From assembly GCA_003833075.1 (NCBI GenBank), contig RIAY01000008.1, forward strand, positions 62,001-126,000: DNA of 64,000 bases, written 5' to 3'. This DNA is from Muribaculaceae bacterium Isolate-036 (Harlan). GTDB lineage: Bacteria; Bacteroidota; Bacteroidia; Bacteroidales; Muribaculaceae. The first letter of the stretch is position 1, and each line of letters starts with the position of its first letter. The notes beneath the pieces are model-generated. The model was given only the letters and a program-made list of their open reading frames with translations, had not been told where the DNA came from and did no database searches. Below are positions 28,100 to 37,041 of the stretch, one piece after another. The position numbers and the translations under genes are program-made.

Positions 28100-29869
28100 T
28101 TATACCTTGATTGGAATCAGCGGCTCAGGATTCAGATATCCTATATGACCGCTCTCTTTTCCGGCATCGCCGGCAAGCTGCACATCAATTAGAGTCGGCT
28201 TGCGGGATGCGATAGCCGCTTCAAGTGCCTCCTCGAATTCATCCGGCGTCGTCACATAATAACCTTTTCCGCCGAATGCCTCCATCATCATGTCGTAGCG
28301 TGCATTCAGGTCAAGAGTGGTCGGTGCCGGATCTCCGTTTTTGCTCAGATTCTCCCCTTCATGGTTGTATATGCCCCCGTTGTTGAAGACACACACCGTA
28401 ATCGGAAGGTTGAAGTTGGTCATAGTGCTTACCTCCATTCCCGAGAAACCGAATGCCGAGTCACCCTGGATTGTCACAACAGGACCTCCGGTGGCAAGTG
28501 CCGCACCGATAGCCGAGCCTGCGCCCATACCCATGATTGCCCATGTCGCGCAATCGATTCGGCGGCGCGGCTGAGACATGTCGATTGCATCGCGGCAATC
28601 ATCAAGCGTGTTCGCGCCTTCGTTGATAAGCGTAACCTCCGGATGTCTCTCTATGACGGATTTGGCAGCTCTCAGTGCGTCCCAGTGATCCATAGGTTCG
28701 GGAGAGGGAGAGAGCTTCTGGGCTATCCACTTGTTGGCATCGGCTGTATGAGCCTGAAGATCCTTTACCCACTGCGGATCCATTGAAAGCTTATAATCGG
28801 GCAATGCTTCGAGAATCATATCCAGAGAAGCGCCGAGATCTCCGATTACCGGTGCAGCCACAGGCACATTGCAATCGATTTCAGTAGGTTCAATGTCAAG
28901 TTGCACATATTTATTGTCAGGATTCCATTTGCCATGTCCTCTCGAAAGCAACCAGTTGAGACGAGCGCCAACAAGAACCACCACGTCTGCCTGCTCCATG
29001 ATCATACTGCGGCACGAAATTGCCGACAACGGATGATTATCTGGCAATAGACCCTTTGCCATAGACATCGGATAGAATGGGATTCCTGTCTTTTCCACCA
29101 ATTCCTTTATCTTGGCATCATTCTGAGAATATGCAGCGCCCTTACCGAAAAGAAATACCGGTTTTTTTGCCGAAGCGATAAGCTCCATAGCCCTCTTAAC
29201 GGATTGGGGCGAAGGATAAGTCGCCGACACCGGATCAACAGGTACGAACTGCAGTTTCGCCGCTTCATCCTTTGAGATGACACCGCCAAGTGCCGGAACT
29301 GTCATATCCAGATATACTCCGCCGGGACGCCCCGAAAGCGCTGCGCGCATAGCGCGTGCAACGCCTATCGATATATCCTGAGGACGATTGACGCGATATG
29401 CCGCCTTTACAAGGGGCTTGGCTATGGCAAGCTGGTCAAGACCTTCGTATGTGCCCTGTTCCAGATCCACGGCGACTCTGTCTGACGAGCCGGATATCTG
29501 AATCATCGGATAGCAGTTTACCGTGGCATTGGCAGTAGCCGTAAGACCGTTGAGAAAGCCAAGTGAGGACACAGTGAGCAACACGCCCGGTTTTTTAGTA
29601 AGATAGCCGTAAGTGGCGGCTGCCATACCAGCCTGCTGCTCGAACCGGAAGCTTATGAAACGAATGCCGACCATCTGGCAGATATATGCCACTTCCGTGA
29701 CCGGGATGCCCACAAGTCCGAAGATCACCTCCACTCCGTTGGCTTTCAGAGCATTCGCAAGCACATACATGCCGGTCATGTCTGTTTCCGGATTGGGAGC
29801 CATCGGAGGCTTGCAACCGCACGCTGTGGTGCCGGAAGCGGGAGTATTTATATTTTTGGTGTTTTCCAT
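28100..29869 (-). CDS. oxc: Oxalyl-CoA decarboxylase
   Basis: 589 residues from the start MENTKNI; a longer frame to 29917 would overlap frc. It decarboxylates oxalyl-CoA to formyl-CoA with thiamine diphosphate. The catalytic cofactor Glu77 sits in RFEQQAGMAAA. QISGSSDR, characteristic of this enzyme, follows near 125. The diphosphate/Mg motif runs from GDSAFGFSGME to FNNGGIY. The first 30 residues (with ACGCKPP) are an extra leader not seen in Oxalobacter. It lies between frc (28 bases) and the AEC permease (17 bases). Confidence 0.96.
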   Translation of the reverse strand: MENTKNINTPASGTTACGCKPPMAPNPETDMTGMYVLANALKANGVEVIFGLVGIPVTEVAYICQMVGIRFISFRFEQQAGMAAATYGYLTKKPGVLLTVSSLGFLNGLTATANATVNCYPMIQISGSSDRVAVDLEQGTYEGLDQLAIAKPLVKAAYRVNRPQDISIGVARAMRAALSGRPGGVYLDMTVPALGGVISKDEAAKLQFVPVDPVSATYPSPQSVKRAMELIASAKKPVFLFGKGAAYSQNDAKIKELVEKTGIPFYPMSMAKGLLPDNHPLSAISCRSMIMEQADVVVLVGARLNWLLSRGHGKWNPDNKYVQLDIEPTEIDCNVPVAAPVIGDLGASLDMILEALPDYKLSMDPQWVKDLQAHTADANKWIAQKLSPSPEPMDHWDALRAAKSVIERHPEVTLINEGANTLDDCRDAIDMSQPRRRIDCATWAIMGMGAGSAIGAALATGGPVVTIQGDSAFGFSGMEVSTMTNFNLPITVCVFNNGGIYNHEGENLSKNGDPAPTTLDLNARYDMMMEAFGGKGYYVTTPDEFEEALEAAIASRKPTLIDVQLAGDAGKESGHIGYLNPEPLIPIKV

Positions 29870-29897
29870 AACAATAATAATAAATTTATTTATATTA

Positions 29898-31199
29898 TCA
29901 CATCTTGCCGCCGGCAAGCGGTTCGGTTGTGCCGTTCTTTGCGAATTCCGCCTGCTGCTCGGCTGTATACCCGAGTGAACTGAGAACTTCCGCGTTGTTT
30001 CCGCCCAATGTAGGACACGGACCGTAAACAGGCTGGTAGTTTGAAATGGTGAATGGAACTCCGACTGTCACGAATGTGCCGATCTTGCCGCCTTGGTCTA
30101 TCTTGACGAGCGTGTTTCCATCATAGTTGTTCGGATCATCCATGATCTCCTTGGTGTTAAGAACCGGTGCAACTGGAATGCCGAACTTAGACAACTCCTC
30201 TGTCACTTCGTATTTTGTCTTATTGACTGTGTAAGATTCTATACGGGCATATATCTCCTGTTTATGCTTGTCGCGGGCATCTGCCGTATTGAAGTCGGGA
30301 TTGGTAAGCCAGTCTTCAAATCCGAGACCCTTGCATGCCTGCTCGAAATCTTTCTTGCCTCGCTGAAGAATAACATACACATAAGCATTCGGATCAGTCT
30401 CCCATCCTTTGCACTTGTATGTCCATCCAAGAACACCGGAGCCCTCCTGATTGCCGGAACGCGGAACATATTCTCCGAACTTCTGACTCGGATACTGCGG
30501 GAACTGTGTGAGGTATCCGACACGATCGAGCGTAAGCTGGTCACGAGTCTTGATACGACATAGGTTAAGACATGCGTTATGCATCGACTGATATACATAA
30601 CTTCCTTCGCCTGTGCGCGAGCGTTGCTGAAGTGCGGCAAGCAGACCGATAGCCATATGCATTCCGGTGTTGGAATCGCCCAACGCTGCGCCGGACTGAG
30701 TCGGAACATTATTGTCGCCTTCCCACCATCCTGTCGTGGATGCCGCGCCGGCTGTGACCTGCGCTACCGGTTCGTAAGCTTTCAGGTCTTTATAGCTTGA
30801 TGTCTCGGGAAAACCTTTGATGGTGCCGTAAATACAACGTGGGTTCAGTTTATGCACAACCTCCCAGCTAAAGCCGAGTTTATCCATAGCGCCAGGATGC
30901 AGATTCTCTACGAATATGTCACATTCTTTGATAAGTTTGGTGAGAATTTCCTTACCATCGGGTGTCGCGGCATCAAGAGTAAGCGATTTCTTGTTAGAAT
31001 TCAACTGGAGAAAATAGTAGCTCGGACAATCCGGATCAAACTGAAGTTCTTTACGGGTTGCGTCTCCTGAACCGGGACGCTCGATTTTTATCACCTCCGC
31101 TCCGAGCCATGCAAGAAGCTGTGTGCATGACGGACCGGACTGAACTGCGGTAAAATCTACAATTTTGATACCCTCGAGGGGTGCGGTGTTTTGTGCCAT
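29898..31199 (-). CDS. frc: Formyl-CoA:oxalate CoA-transferase
   Basis: 433 residues, class III CoA-transferase. It transfers CoA from formyl-CoA to oxalate and so primes oxc. The start, LEGIKIVDFTAVQSGPSCTQ, carries the conserved Gln20. The catalytic Asp175 lies in GDSNTGMH (Asp169 in Oxalobacter), and KCKGWETD matches late in the chain. The glycine loop that closes the active site in Oxalobacter (GGGGQ) is replaced here by QEGSGV (251-256). It is the first gene of the frc-oxc-AEC operon. No TAnnTTTG promoter was found upstream. Confidence 0.95.
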   Translation of the reverse strand: MAQNTAPLEGIKIVDFTAVQSGPSCTQLLAWLGAEVIKIERPGSGDATRKELQFDPDCPSYYFLQLNSNKKSLTLDAATPDGKEILTKLIKECDIFVENLHPGAMDKLGFSWEVVHKLNPRCIYGTIKGFPETSSYKDLKAYEPVAQVTAGAASTTGWWEGDNNVPTQSGAALGDSNTGMHMAIGLLAALQQRSRTGEGSYVYQSMHNACLNLCRIKTRDQLTLDRVGYLTQFPQYPSQKFGEYVPRSGNQEGSGVLGWTYKCKGWETDPNAYVYVILQRGKKDFEQACKGLGFEDWLTNPDFNTADARDKHKQEIYARIESYTVNKTKYEVTEELSKFGIPVAPVLNTKEIMDDPNNYDGNTLVKIDQGGKIGTFVTVGVPFTISNYQPVYGPCPTLGGNNAEVLSSLGYTAEQQAEFAKNGTTEPLAGGKM

Positions 31200-31717
31200 A
31201 GTATTATTCTATAATTAAAATGTATAAATATTTTTTAAATCTTGGCAGAATTTTTTATTATGCCGTTCTGCTTTCAATATTCTTCCATAAAAACATTTTA
31301 ACATATACTTAAGTTCGCAAAAATCATACTGTAGCCGGGGCTGATTTTGGAAACTGCAGATTTCAAGGAGCGGAAATCATCGCAGACAGCATTGAAAAAC
31401 CTGATATCTCAATATTTCAATCAACCGGTAGGATCCGCTGAGGTTGAGAAAAAATTAATAGCTTGTTTAAAAATAAAAGTGAATTTGGGGACGTGTAAAT
31501 AAATCATGACGAGTTCCCTGACAACCTGCTAAAAATATAATTTCGATAAAATATATCTAAGAAAGTTAAACTATATTTAACGACGGATGTTATAATGATA
31601 AAATCAACAGAAAATACAGGTTGAGAAAAAAGACATTAGAATTCTCCCCTGTTTATTTAGCTGGCGGTTTTATACTATGAAAACAATAAAAAAGGTTATA
31701 ATTAAACATTTAGCGTT
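31200..31717. other. 518-base intergenic region with repeat
   Basis: AT-rich gap between the divergent frc and LRR genes. No ORF was accepted. It holds a repeat copy at 31424-31516 and probably both promoters, but no clean consensus box was found. Confidence 0.5.
31424..31516. repeat. Intergenic repeat, related to 34029-34107 and 57320-57350
   Basis: The stretch 31464-31494 matches 57320-57350 at 28 of 31 positions. The flanking AGGTTGA at 31441 and the TAAATAA-TCA-GAC-AGTTC end match the copy at 34045-34106. Confidence 0.5.
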
Positions 31718-32788
31718 ATGAAAAGAACAGTTTTATTCATGGCAGCTCTTATGACACTTTCATGTGCATGGGCTCAGAAAATCAGTAAGAATGAGGCTAA
31801 GTCGCTTCAGACTTTCCTTTCTCAGAATGCAGCCAAGGGAGGTAACAACGCTGAGGCTCTCCGAATGGTAGGCAGCAACGTTGCGGCATGCCCCGGCATC
31901 AAAGTTGAGAACGGACACGTCACTGAAATCGATTTCAAGGGCAAGGATCTCGCTGGAACTCTTGATTTGTCTGGTTTCCCGGCTTTGCAGAAGATTGATG
32001 TCTCCAGCAACAAGATCACCAGTCTGACATTAAATAACAACCCTGCCCTCGTAGAGGTCAATGCCGGTAAAAACAGGATACACACCATGACCATAACCGG
32101 ATGCCCTCAGGTGCAGACAATCAGGGTCAACAAAAACAGACTGGCTGAATTCGATCTCGGCACAGTTCCATTGCTTAAGAGATTCAATGTTTCGGGCAAC
32201 ATGCTTGAGGCTCTTGATGTCTCAAACGCCACAAACCTTGAATACCTGAATGTGATGAGCAACAACCTCCAGTCTCTGAACGTCAGCGGATGTCAGAGTC
32301 TGAAATCGCTCTATGCGGCATTCAATGACTTGACAGACATCACTTTCGCCGGTTTGGTCAAACTTGAGAACCTCAATGTGAACTCCAACAAGATCGCAAA
32401 GCTCTATATTCAGGATCTTCCCGCAATCGAGACTCTGCTCTGCTCCGACAACCATATGGCAGGGCTTACAGTGAAAGGTTGCAAGACAATAAACGAAATC
32501 TGGGCTCCCTACAACGACCTCACTTCATTCACTGTCGAAGATGCCCAGAACCTCGCGTTCGTGAATGTGGAATGGAACGACCTCACTTATCTCTCGCTCG
32601 CTAACATGAACTTCCTGCAGAGAGTAAACGCGGCAAACAATCAGCTTATCACTCTTGACGTTTCATTCGACCCGATGCTCCGCTTCGTTAACGTAACAAA
32701 CAACAATATGCTGACTGACCTCCGCACCGATGCTGACTCTCAGTTGCGCCACGTAATCGGCTATGCAGACTATGAATACGGCTTCTGA
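31718..32788 (+). CDS. Secreted leucine-rich-repeat protein
   Basis: 356 residues. A signal peptide (ending near CAWAQ) is followed by a short N-terminal helix region and then about twelve LRR units of exactly 21 residues, with consensus xLxxLxVSxNxLxxLxVxx (about 85-340). Such proteins bind other proteins or glycans at the cell surface. There is no C-terminal sorting domain. It is monocistronic and ends in a strong terminator. Confidence 0.88.
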   Translation: MKRTVLFMAALMTLSCAWAQKISKNEAKSLQTFLSQNAAKGGNNAEALRMVGSNVAACPGIKVENGHVTEIDFKGKDLAGTLDLSGFPALQKIDVSSNKITSLTLNNNPALVEVNAGKNRIHTMTITGCPQVQTIRVNKNRLAEFDLGTVPLLKRFNVSGNMLEALDVSNATNLEYLNVMSNNLQSLNVSGCQSLKSLYAAFNDLTDITFAGLVKLENLNVNSNKIAKLYIQDLPAIETLLCSDNHMAGLTVKGCKTINEIWAPYNDLTSFTVEDAQNLAFVNVEWNDLTYLSLANMNFLQRVNAANNQLITLDVSFDPMLRFVNVTNNNMLTDLRTDADSQLRHVIGYADYEYGF

Positions 32789-32830
32789 CAATTTGCGTCA
32801 AAACAATTCTTACATATCAATCTAAATAAA

Positions 32831-32859
32831 AGGGGTGCAGCTAAGTTAGCTGCACCCCT
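32831..32859. terminator. 13 bp bidirectional terminator
   Basis: Bases 32831-32843 pair perfectly with 32847-32859 around a 3-base loop, followed by CCTCTTT on the + strand. It lies between the convergent LRR and aldose epimerase genes. Confidence 0.8.
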
Positions 32860-32891
32860 CCTCTTTGCATACATCGTTCAAACTTGACAAG

Positions 32892-33947
32892 TCAACTATA
32901 TTTCAATAATGAAAAATGCCATACGATATGGTTCTCATATATTTCTCCGGCAGGAAGGAATGTGGCAGGGAAATTCGGCTTGTTAGGAGAATCGGGAAAA
33001 TGCTGCATCTCTATTGCAATCCCTTCCTGAGGCCCGTAAGAACGTCCAGAGCAATTCAGAGGCGTATCGGTTACACGATTGGCGGTATATACCTGTGCTC
33101 CCGGCTGATCACTCCCCATTATCAGGATTCTGCCGCTGCATTCGTCTCGGAGTTCAACAAGATTTTCTTGAAATTTTCCCGGCTGCCAGTCATCGAAGAC
33201 CCAGCATTGACCGTATCCTCCGCCAATATTCAACGGAGGGAAATCCGAATTTATGTCACGCCCGATTTTTTTTGGCACACGAAAATCCATTGGAGTTCCA
33301 TCCACGTCATCAATCTCTCCGGTAGGGATATGTGTTGCGTCTATAGGAAGCCATTTGCCAGCCTTAATCTTCAAGATATGGTCAAGAACCGTTCCGGAAT
33401 CAGCACCACGCAGATTCCAATAGGCATGGTTCGTGAGATTCACTACTGTATCTGCATCGCATACAGCCCGGAAATCAAGTGACAGCTCGTTTTTTTCATT
33501 CCACCTGAAAGTGGCACTGACATCCAATGCTCCCGGAAAAGACTCCTCCATGTCTTCGGAATGATAAGTCATCCTGACTCCATCTGCAAGAAGCATGGCA
33601 TCCCATATCCGGTTCTGAAAACCGGTAGGTCCTCCATGAATCGAATTGGGAGCGGCATTGATTTCCAGATTGTAGGTTTTGCCTCCGATGGTAAGATGAC
33701 CTCCAGCTATGCGATTGGCATAACGCCCCGGCGATTTGCCCATGCAGGCATCATCTGCATAGTAATCGACGGGATTGGCATAACGAAGAGCCACGTTACC
33801 TATTTTTCCGTTCCGGTCAGGAACATTAACCGATAGTATGCCAGCCCCTAATGTTGAAAGTTCAACAAACGCACCCGATGCGTTTTCAATCCTGAATACT
33901 GTAATATCCCCCAATGAAGAGGGATAAGTCGATGAATCTGTTTTCAT
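32892..33947 (-). CDS. galM: Aldose 1-epimerase (mutarotase)
   Basis: 351 residues, cytosolic (no signal peptide). It interconverts alpha and beta anomers of hexoses. Catalytic parts are visible: the substrate-binding NSIHGG, the acid TNHAYWNL and the C-terminal general base Glu in GIAIEMQHFPDSPN. It lies 163 bases beyond the sulfatase stop on the same strand and may be read at the far end of the polysaccharide cluster, or separately. Confidence 0.92.
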   Translation of the reverse strand: MKTDSSTYPSSLGDITVFRIENASGAFVELSTLGAGILSVNVPDRNGKIGNVALRYANPVDYYADDACMGKSPGRYANRIAGGHLTIGGKTYNLEINAAPNSIHGGPTGFQNRIWDAMLLADGVRMTYHSEDMEESFPGALDVSATFRWNEKNELSLDFRAVCDADTVVNLTNHAYWNLRGADSGTVLDHILKIKAGKWLPIDATHIPTGEIDDVDGTPMDFRVPKKIGRDINSDFPPLNIGGGYGQCWVFDDWQPGKFQENLVELRDECSGRILIMGSDQPGAQVYTANRVTDTPLNCSGRSYGPQEGIAIEMQHFPDSPNKPNFPATFLPAGEIYENHIVWHFSLLKYS

Positions 33948-33985
33948 TGCACTGTAAACTCCTTAGAAACTGTTTGTTAAACAAT

Positions 33986-34106
33986 GAACTCGTCTTGACT
34001 TTTTTTTCTTGACATCAGCGAAAACACCCGGAAAGATTCGCAGAGGTTGAAAAAAGAATCAGCTATATCACTATTTTAACTTTCGTAAATAAGTCAAGAC
34101 AAGTTC
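33986..34106. repeat. 121-base foldback intergenic repeat
   Basis: The arms 33986-34000 and 34092-34106 are reverse complements with one mismatch (GAACTCGTCTTGACT type). An AGAAACTGTTTGTTAAA motif lies just outside at 33965. It fills the galM-sulfatase gap and shares its right half with the copy at 31424-31516. Confidence 0.55.
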
Positions 34107-34110
34107 AATC

Positions 34111-35880
34111 TTATAGAAAGTCAAGACACAATTCAAGTTCTTCCTGATTTGTGAGCACATATGACACCCCTGACATGACCATGGTTTTGGCATCAGTTCC
34201 GCCCCAGGTCACTCCTGCCGGAATGATACCCGCCTCTTTCGCGGCAAGTATTCCGGTCTCGGTTCCGGAGAGGAGCGTGATTTCCCTCCCTGTAAGCGCG
34301 TTTTGATCTTTTATATTGTTCAGAGCAGCCACATATTCCGTCAGATCACCGGCTGCCCGCAGTTCAATCACCTTGACCCCCTGCTTCCGCAATTTCTCGA
34401 TTTGCGCTCTGACCCAGTCTATATCCTTTCCGTGACTATCCTTAAGACAACCCTCCGTTTCAATCAGAGCAATCCTCATAGCCTTCCTTACATATGGCAG
34501 AGTATCGAAACACAAATTGCCCGGATCTACACGTGGATCGGAAGTCCTTTTCATCCAGGAAGTCAGCCGCCGCGACATTTTTTTCTTTGTTTTTGCATAT
34601 GAGACACTGTCCGCGACATTGTTCAGACATCCCGGGTCTTTTCGCAAATCATATAATTCTTCAGCAGGGCGCAAGCCGAAAGCCCGGTCGAAAATCTCCT
34701 TGGGATATTTATCACGCTGGAATACCATAAATGCCTTTGCCGGACCATGACCTGTATCACCATATACTGGATCAGTACCCGCTGGCAACCTGTCTGGATA
34801 AAGATTCCTTATATAGAGAAAATCCTTGTCTTGCACGGAACGCATCGGATACCCATATCCTCCGGGACGAGTGTTGGTATGGCGTTCACGATCGGAATAT
34901 ATTTCCTTGCGGCATGCCGTGTAGTCACCCTTAAACACCGGAATTAAGCTCCGTGAGTCCATCTTTTCTTTCGGCTTCACTCCAGCCGCTTCATAGAAAG
35001 TTGCTGTCAGATCCATAAGACTGACAAAACCGTCACACACACTGCCAGGCTTGATTACTCCGGGCCATCTCACTGCGAACGGCACATGACAACCGAGATC
35101 ATAAAGGTTTGATTTGGCACGTGGAAAAGAATCGCCATTGTCTCCCGTAATGATGAGTAGCGTATTGTCCAGACGCCCCGTCTTGCGCAACGCCTCCATC
35201 ACCTCCTCGCACTCATCCTGGAAAAGCTGTATATTGTAATAATAGTCTGCGACATCCGTACGGACATCCGGAGCATCCGGAAGATAAGGAATCAGCGTGA
35301 CTGAATCAGGATTAAAGCCGTGCGCTTCACCTGAGCCTTGCTTGTAGGGACGATGAGGTCTCCTGCTGCCCATCCAAACACATATCGGTTTGTCGGCAGG
35401 CGCATCCTGCTCTATATATTTCACAAGATCCTTGACCTCCCTGCCCGCAGGGTTATGTTCCCATCCGGTCTGATTCCAGACTCCGGGACCCCACCCTTTT
35501 CCCCAATAGACGGCATCATATCCTGCCTCTTCCAGAACATCGGGATAAACGGTCAGGTCCGCCGGGAAATAGCAGTTGAGATTACACCCGTCCTTGAGTC
35601 TGTGAGGATGCTGACCGGTGAGAATGCTCGCTCGCGACGGCGAGGAATGAGGAGCCGCGGAATACGCACGGGTGAAAAGCATTCCCTCGGCAGCTATGCG
35701 ATCCAAGGCTCGGGAATCGACTCCCGTTGCACCGTAAGACCGGGCGTGGGGAAATCCCCAGTCATCGGCAAGCATCAACACTATGTTCGGACGATTGTCC
35801 GCATTGTCTTTCGCAAAGGCGGAAACTGCCACACCTCCGGCAATAAGAGCCATAGGAGTCCTTATGTATTTTAAATTCAT
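34111..35880 (-). CDS. Ser-type sulfatase with degenerate HAD-like C-terminal domain
   Basis: 589 residues. A signal peptide (cut near AFA) precedes an S1 sulfatase domain (30-460). The active-site motif is Ser79-Ser-Pro-Ser-Arg83, so Ser79 should be oxidised to formylglycine by an anaerobic maturase; no such maturase is in the window. Asp39 and Asp40, and later the ITGDNGD segment, complete the Ca site. RRPHRPY resembles N-sulfoglucosamine sulfohydrolase-like members, but the substrate is not certain. Residues 468-589 look like a capless HAD domain in which DxDGTL became ETEGCL and GDT became GTE, so phosphatase chemistry is unlikely. It overlaps the SGNH gene by 4 bases. Confidence 0.85.
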   Translation of the reverse strand: MNLKYIRTPMALIAGGVAVSAFAKDNADNRPNIVLMLADDWGFPHARSYGATGVDSRALDRIAAEGMLFTRAYSAAPHSSPSRASILTGQHPHRLKDGCNLNCYFPADLTVYPDVLEEAGYDAVYWGKGWGPGVWNQTGWEHNPAGREVKDLVKYIEQDAPADKPICVWMGSRRPHRPYKQGSGEAHGFNPDSVTLIPYLPDAPDVRTDVADYYYNIQLFQDECEEVMEALRKTGRLDNTLLIITGDNGDSFPRAKSNLYDLGCHVPFAVRWPGVIKPGSVCDGFVSLMDLTATFYEAAGVKPKEKMDSRSLIPVFKGDYTACRKEIYSDRERHTNTRPGGYGYPMRSVQDKDFLYIRNLYPDRLPAGTDPVYGDTGHGPAKAFMVFQRDKYPKEIFDRAFGLRPAEELYDLRKDPGCLNNVADSVSYAKTKKKMSRRLTSWMKRTSDPRVDPGNLCFDTLPYVRKAMRIALIETEGCLKDSHGKDIDWVRAQIEKLRKQGVKVIELRAAGDLTEYVAALNNIKDQNALTGREITLLSGTETGILAAKEAGIIPAGVTWGGTDAKTMVMSGVSYVLTNQEELELCLDFL

Positions 35881-37007
35881 GGCTTTTGTTTTGTTTTAAA
35901 TTCAGACACTCTCCTGGCGTCATCTATGATTTTGCGCAGTGCCGGGATGGCATTGATCTTTTGGGCGATATTGATGGCGGCGCGTTGATATCCGTTGTCG
36001 CTGGGGTGCGTGCCGTCTACTGTCGTCTCGTGGTCATCGCCCGTAAATAGTCCCGGCTCGAAGAAATAGATATTCCTGTCCCTCTTCATGACTTTGCTTA
36101 TCTCCTCCCTGGCTGCCTGCGCCTTATCAGCCTCATATTTGCGTTTGTCCAGATCAAAATTTGACACCTCCCGTTTTACCGTCTCAAGAAACACCAGAGG
36201 AGTATTCGGGTGTTTCTTCCTTACAGTCTTCACAAAATCCGCGAAGCGTTCGCGTATCTGGTCTGCATTCGGATTGGAAAAGCAATCGAAAATGAACATG
36301 TCCGCATCTGTGTCGCAGATAAGCTCTGCAAAGAATTGCTCCATCTTCTGTTGTCCCCCGGTGCCGTAGTTTGCGACATCCACGCCAAGTATTCGTGAAA
36401 GCTGTGCAGGCCAGGTCATACCCGGGCGGCTCGTGGATGTGCCGTGCGTATAACTCGACCCCATGGCAACTACGGGAGCACGTCTTACCTCTCCGCAAGA
36501 CTCCACAACGGCGTTCGGGGCAAAACCCAGCTGTATTGAGTCAAGCACCATGAAGCAAGGCAGGTAAATCATACACTCTTTCATCGTTGTGTCCATGTTG
36601 TCAACGAGTGTATACTCATGTTTTACGGATTTATACTTAGGACGACCCATTCCTGCCCATAGCCATTCGCCATCTTTTTTGATATACAGGTCAAGACCTG
36701 CCTCGGCTATCGGATGCCAGCTTGTGCTGCGATGCTCTTTGTCGTTACACCATTTGGCTGCAATCACAGGAGAATTTGTATGAAAACTGACCGCCATTCC
36801 TGTAGACATCTTGTAATACTTACGCACAGTCGGTGTAAAATCCGGATATTTGTCAGTATCCAATCGGCTCAGCCGTGGACCATCCGGTTGAGGCTTATTG
36901 AGAATTGTCAAGGTTGAGGCATCTATATATTTCAGCTCCTTCGCACCTGCACCCGATACATTAAAAGAGACACAGACCAGAGTCAGCAATGCCAAAAGTT
37001 TCTTCAT
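35877..37007 (-). CDS. Secreted SGNH hydrolase (carbohydrate esterase-like)
   Basis: 376 residues. A signal peptide (about 1-20) is followed by a beta-sandwich domain (25-170), then an SGNH domain. The blocks are GSSYTHG (183-189, nucleophile Ser185), NYGTGG, SNPNA and the final DGTHPSDNG. This is the two-domain SGNH layout found on glycan-acting esterases. It probably removes acyl groups from the target glycan. ATGA overlap with the sulfatase shows translational coupling. Confidence 0.85.
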   Translation of the reverse strand: MKKLLALLTLVCVSFNVSGAGAKELKYIDASTLTILNKPQPDGPRLSRLDTDKYPDFTPTVRKYYKMSTGMAVSFHTNSPVIAAKWCNDKEHRSTSWHPIAEAGLDLYIKKDGEWLWAGMGRPKYKSVKHEYTLVDNMDTTMKECMIYLPCFMVLDSIQLGFAPNAVVESCGEVRRAPVVAMGSSYTHGTSTSRPGMTWPAQLSRILGVDVANYGTGGQQKMEQFFAELICDTDADMFIFDCFSNPNADQIRERFADFVKTVRKKHPNTPLVFLETVKREVSNFDLDKRKYEADKAQAAREEISKVMKRDRNIYFFEPGLFTGDDHETTVDGTHPSDNGYQRAAINIAQKINAIPALRKIIDDARRVSEFKTKQKP

Positions 37008-37041
37008 AATCTATAAATTATACGGTATGAGCAATCACAGG

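Noticed and set aside
27552..28148. 198-codon ORF on the + strand
   Set aside because: It is antisense to the AEC permease; rich in His, Arg and Cys, as expected of a shadow frame.
29870..29917. Longer start for oxc
   Set aside because: It would run into the frc coding region, and the 16 added residues are not family-like.
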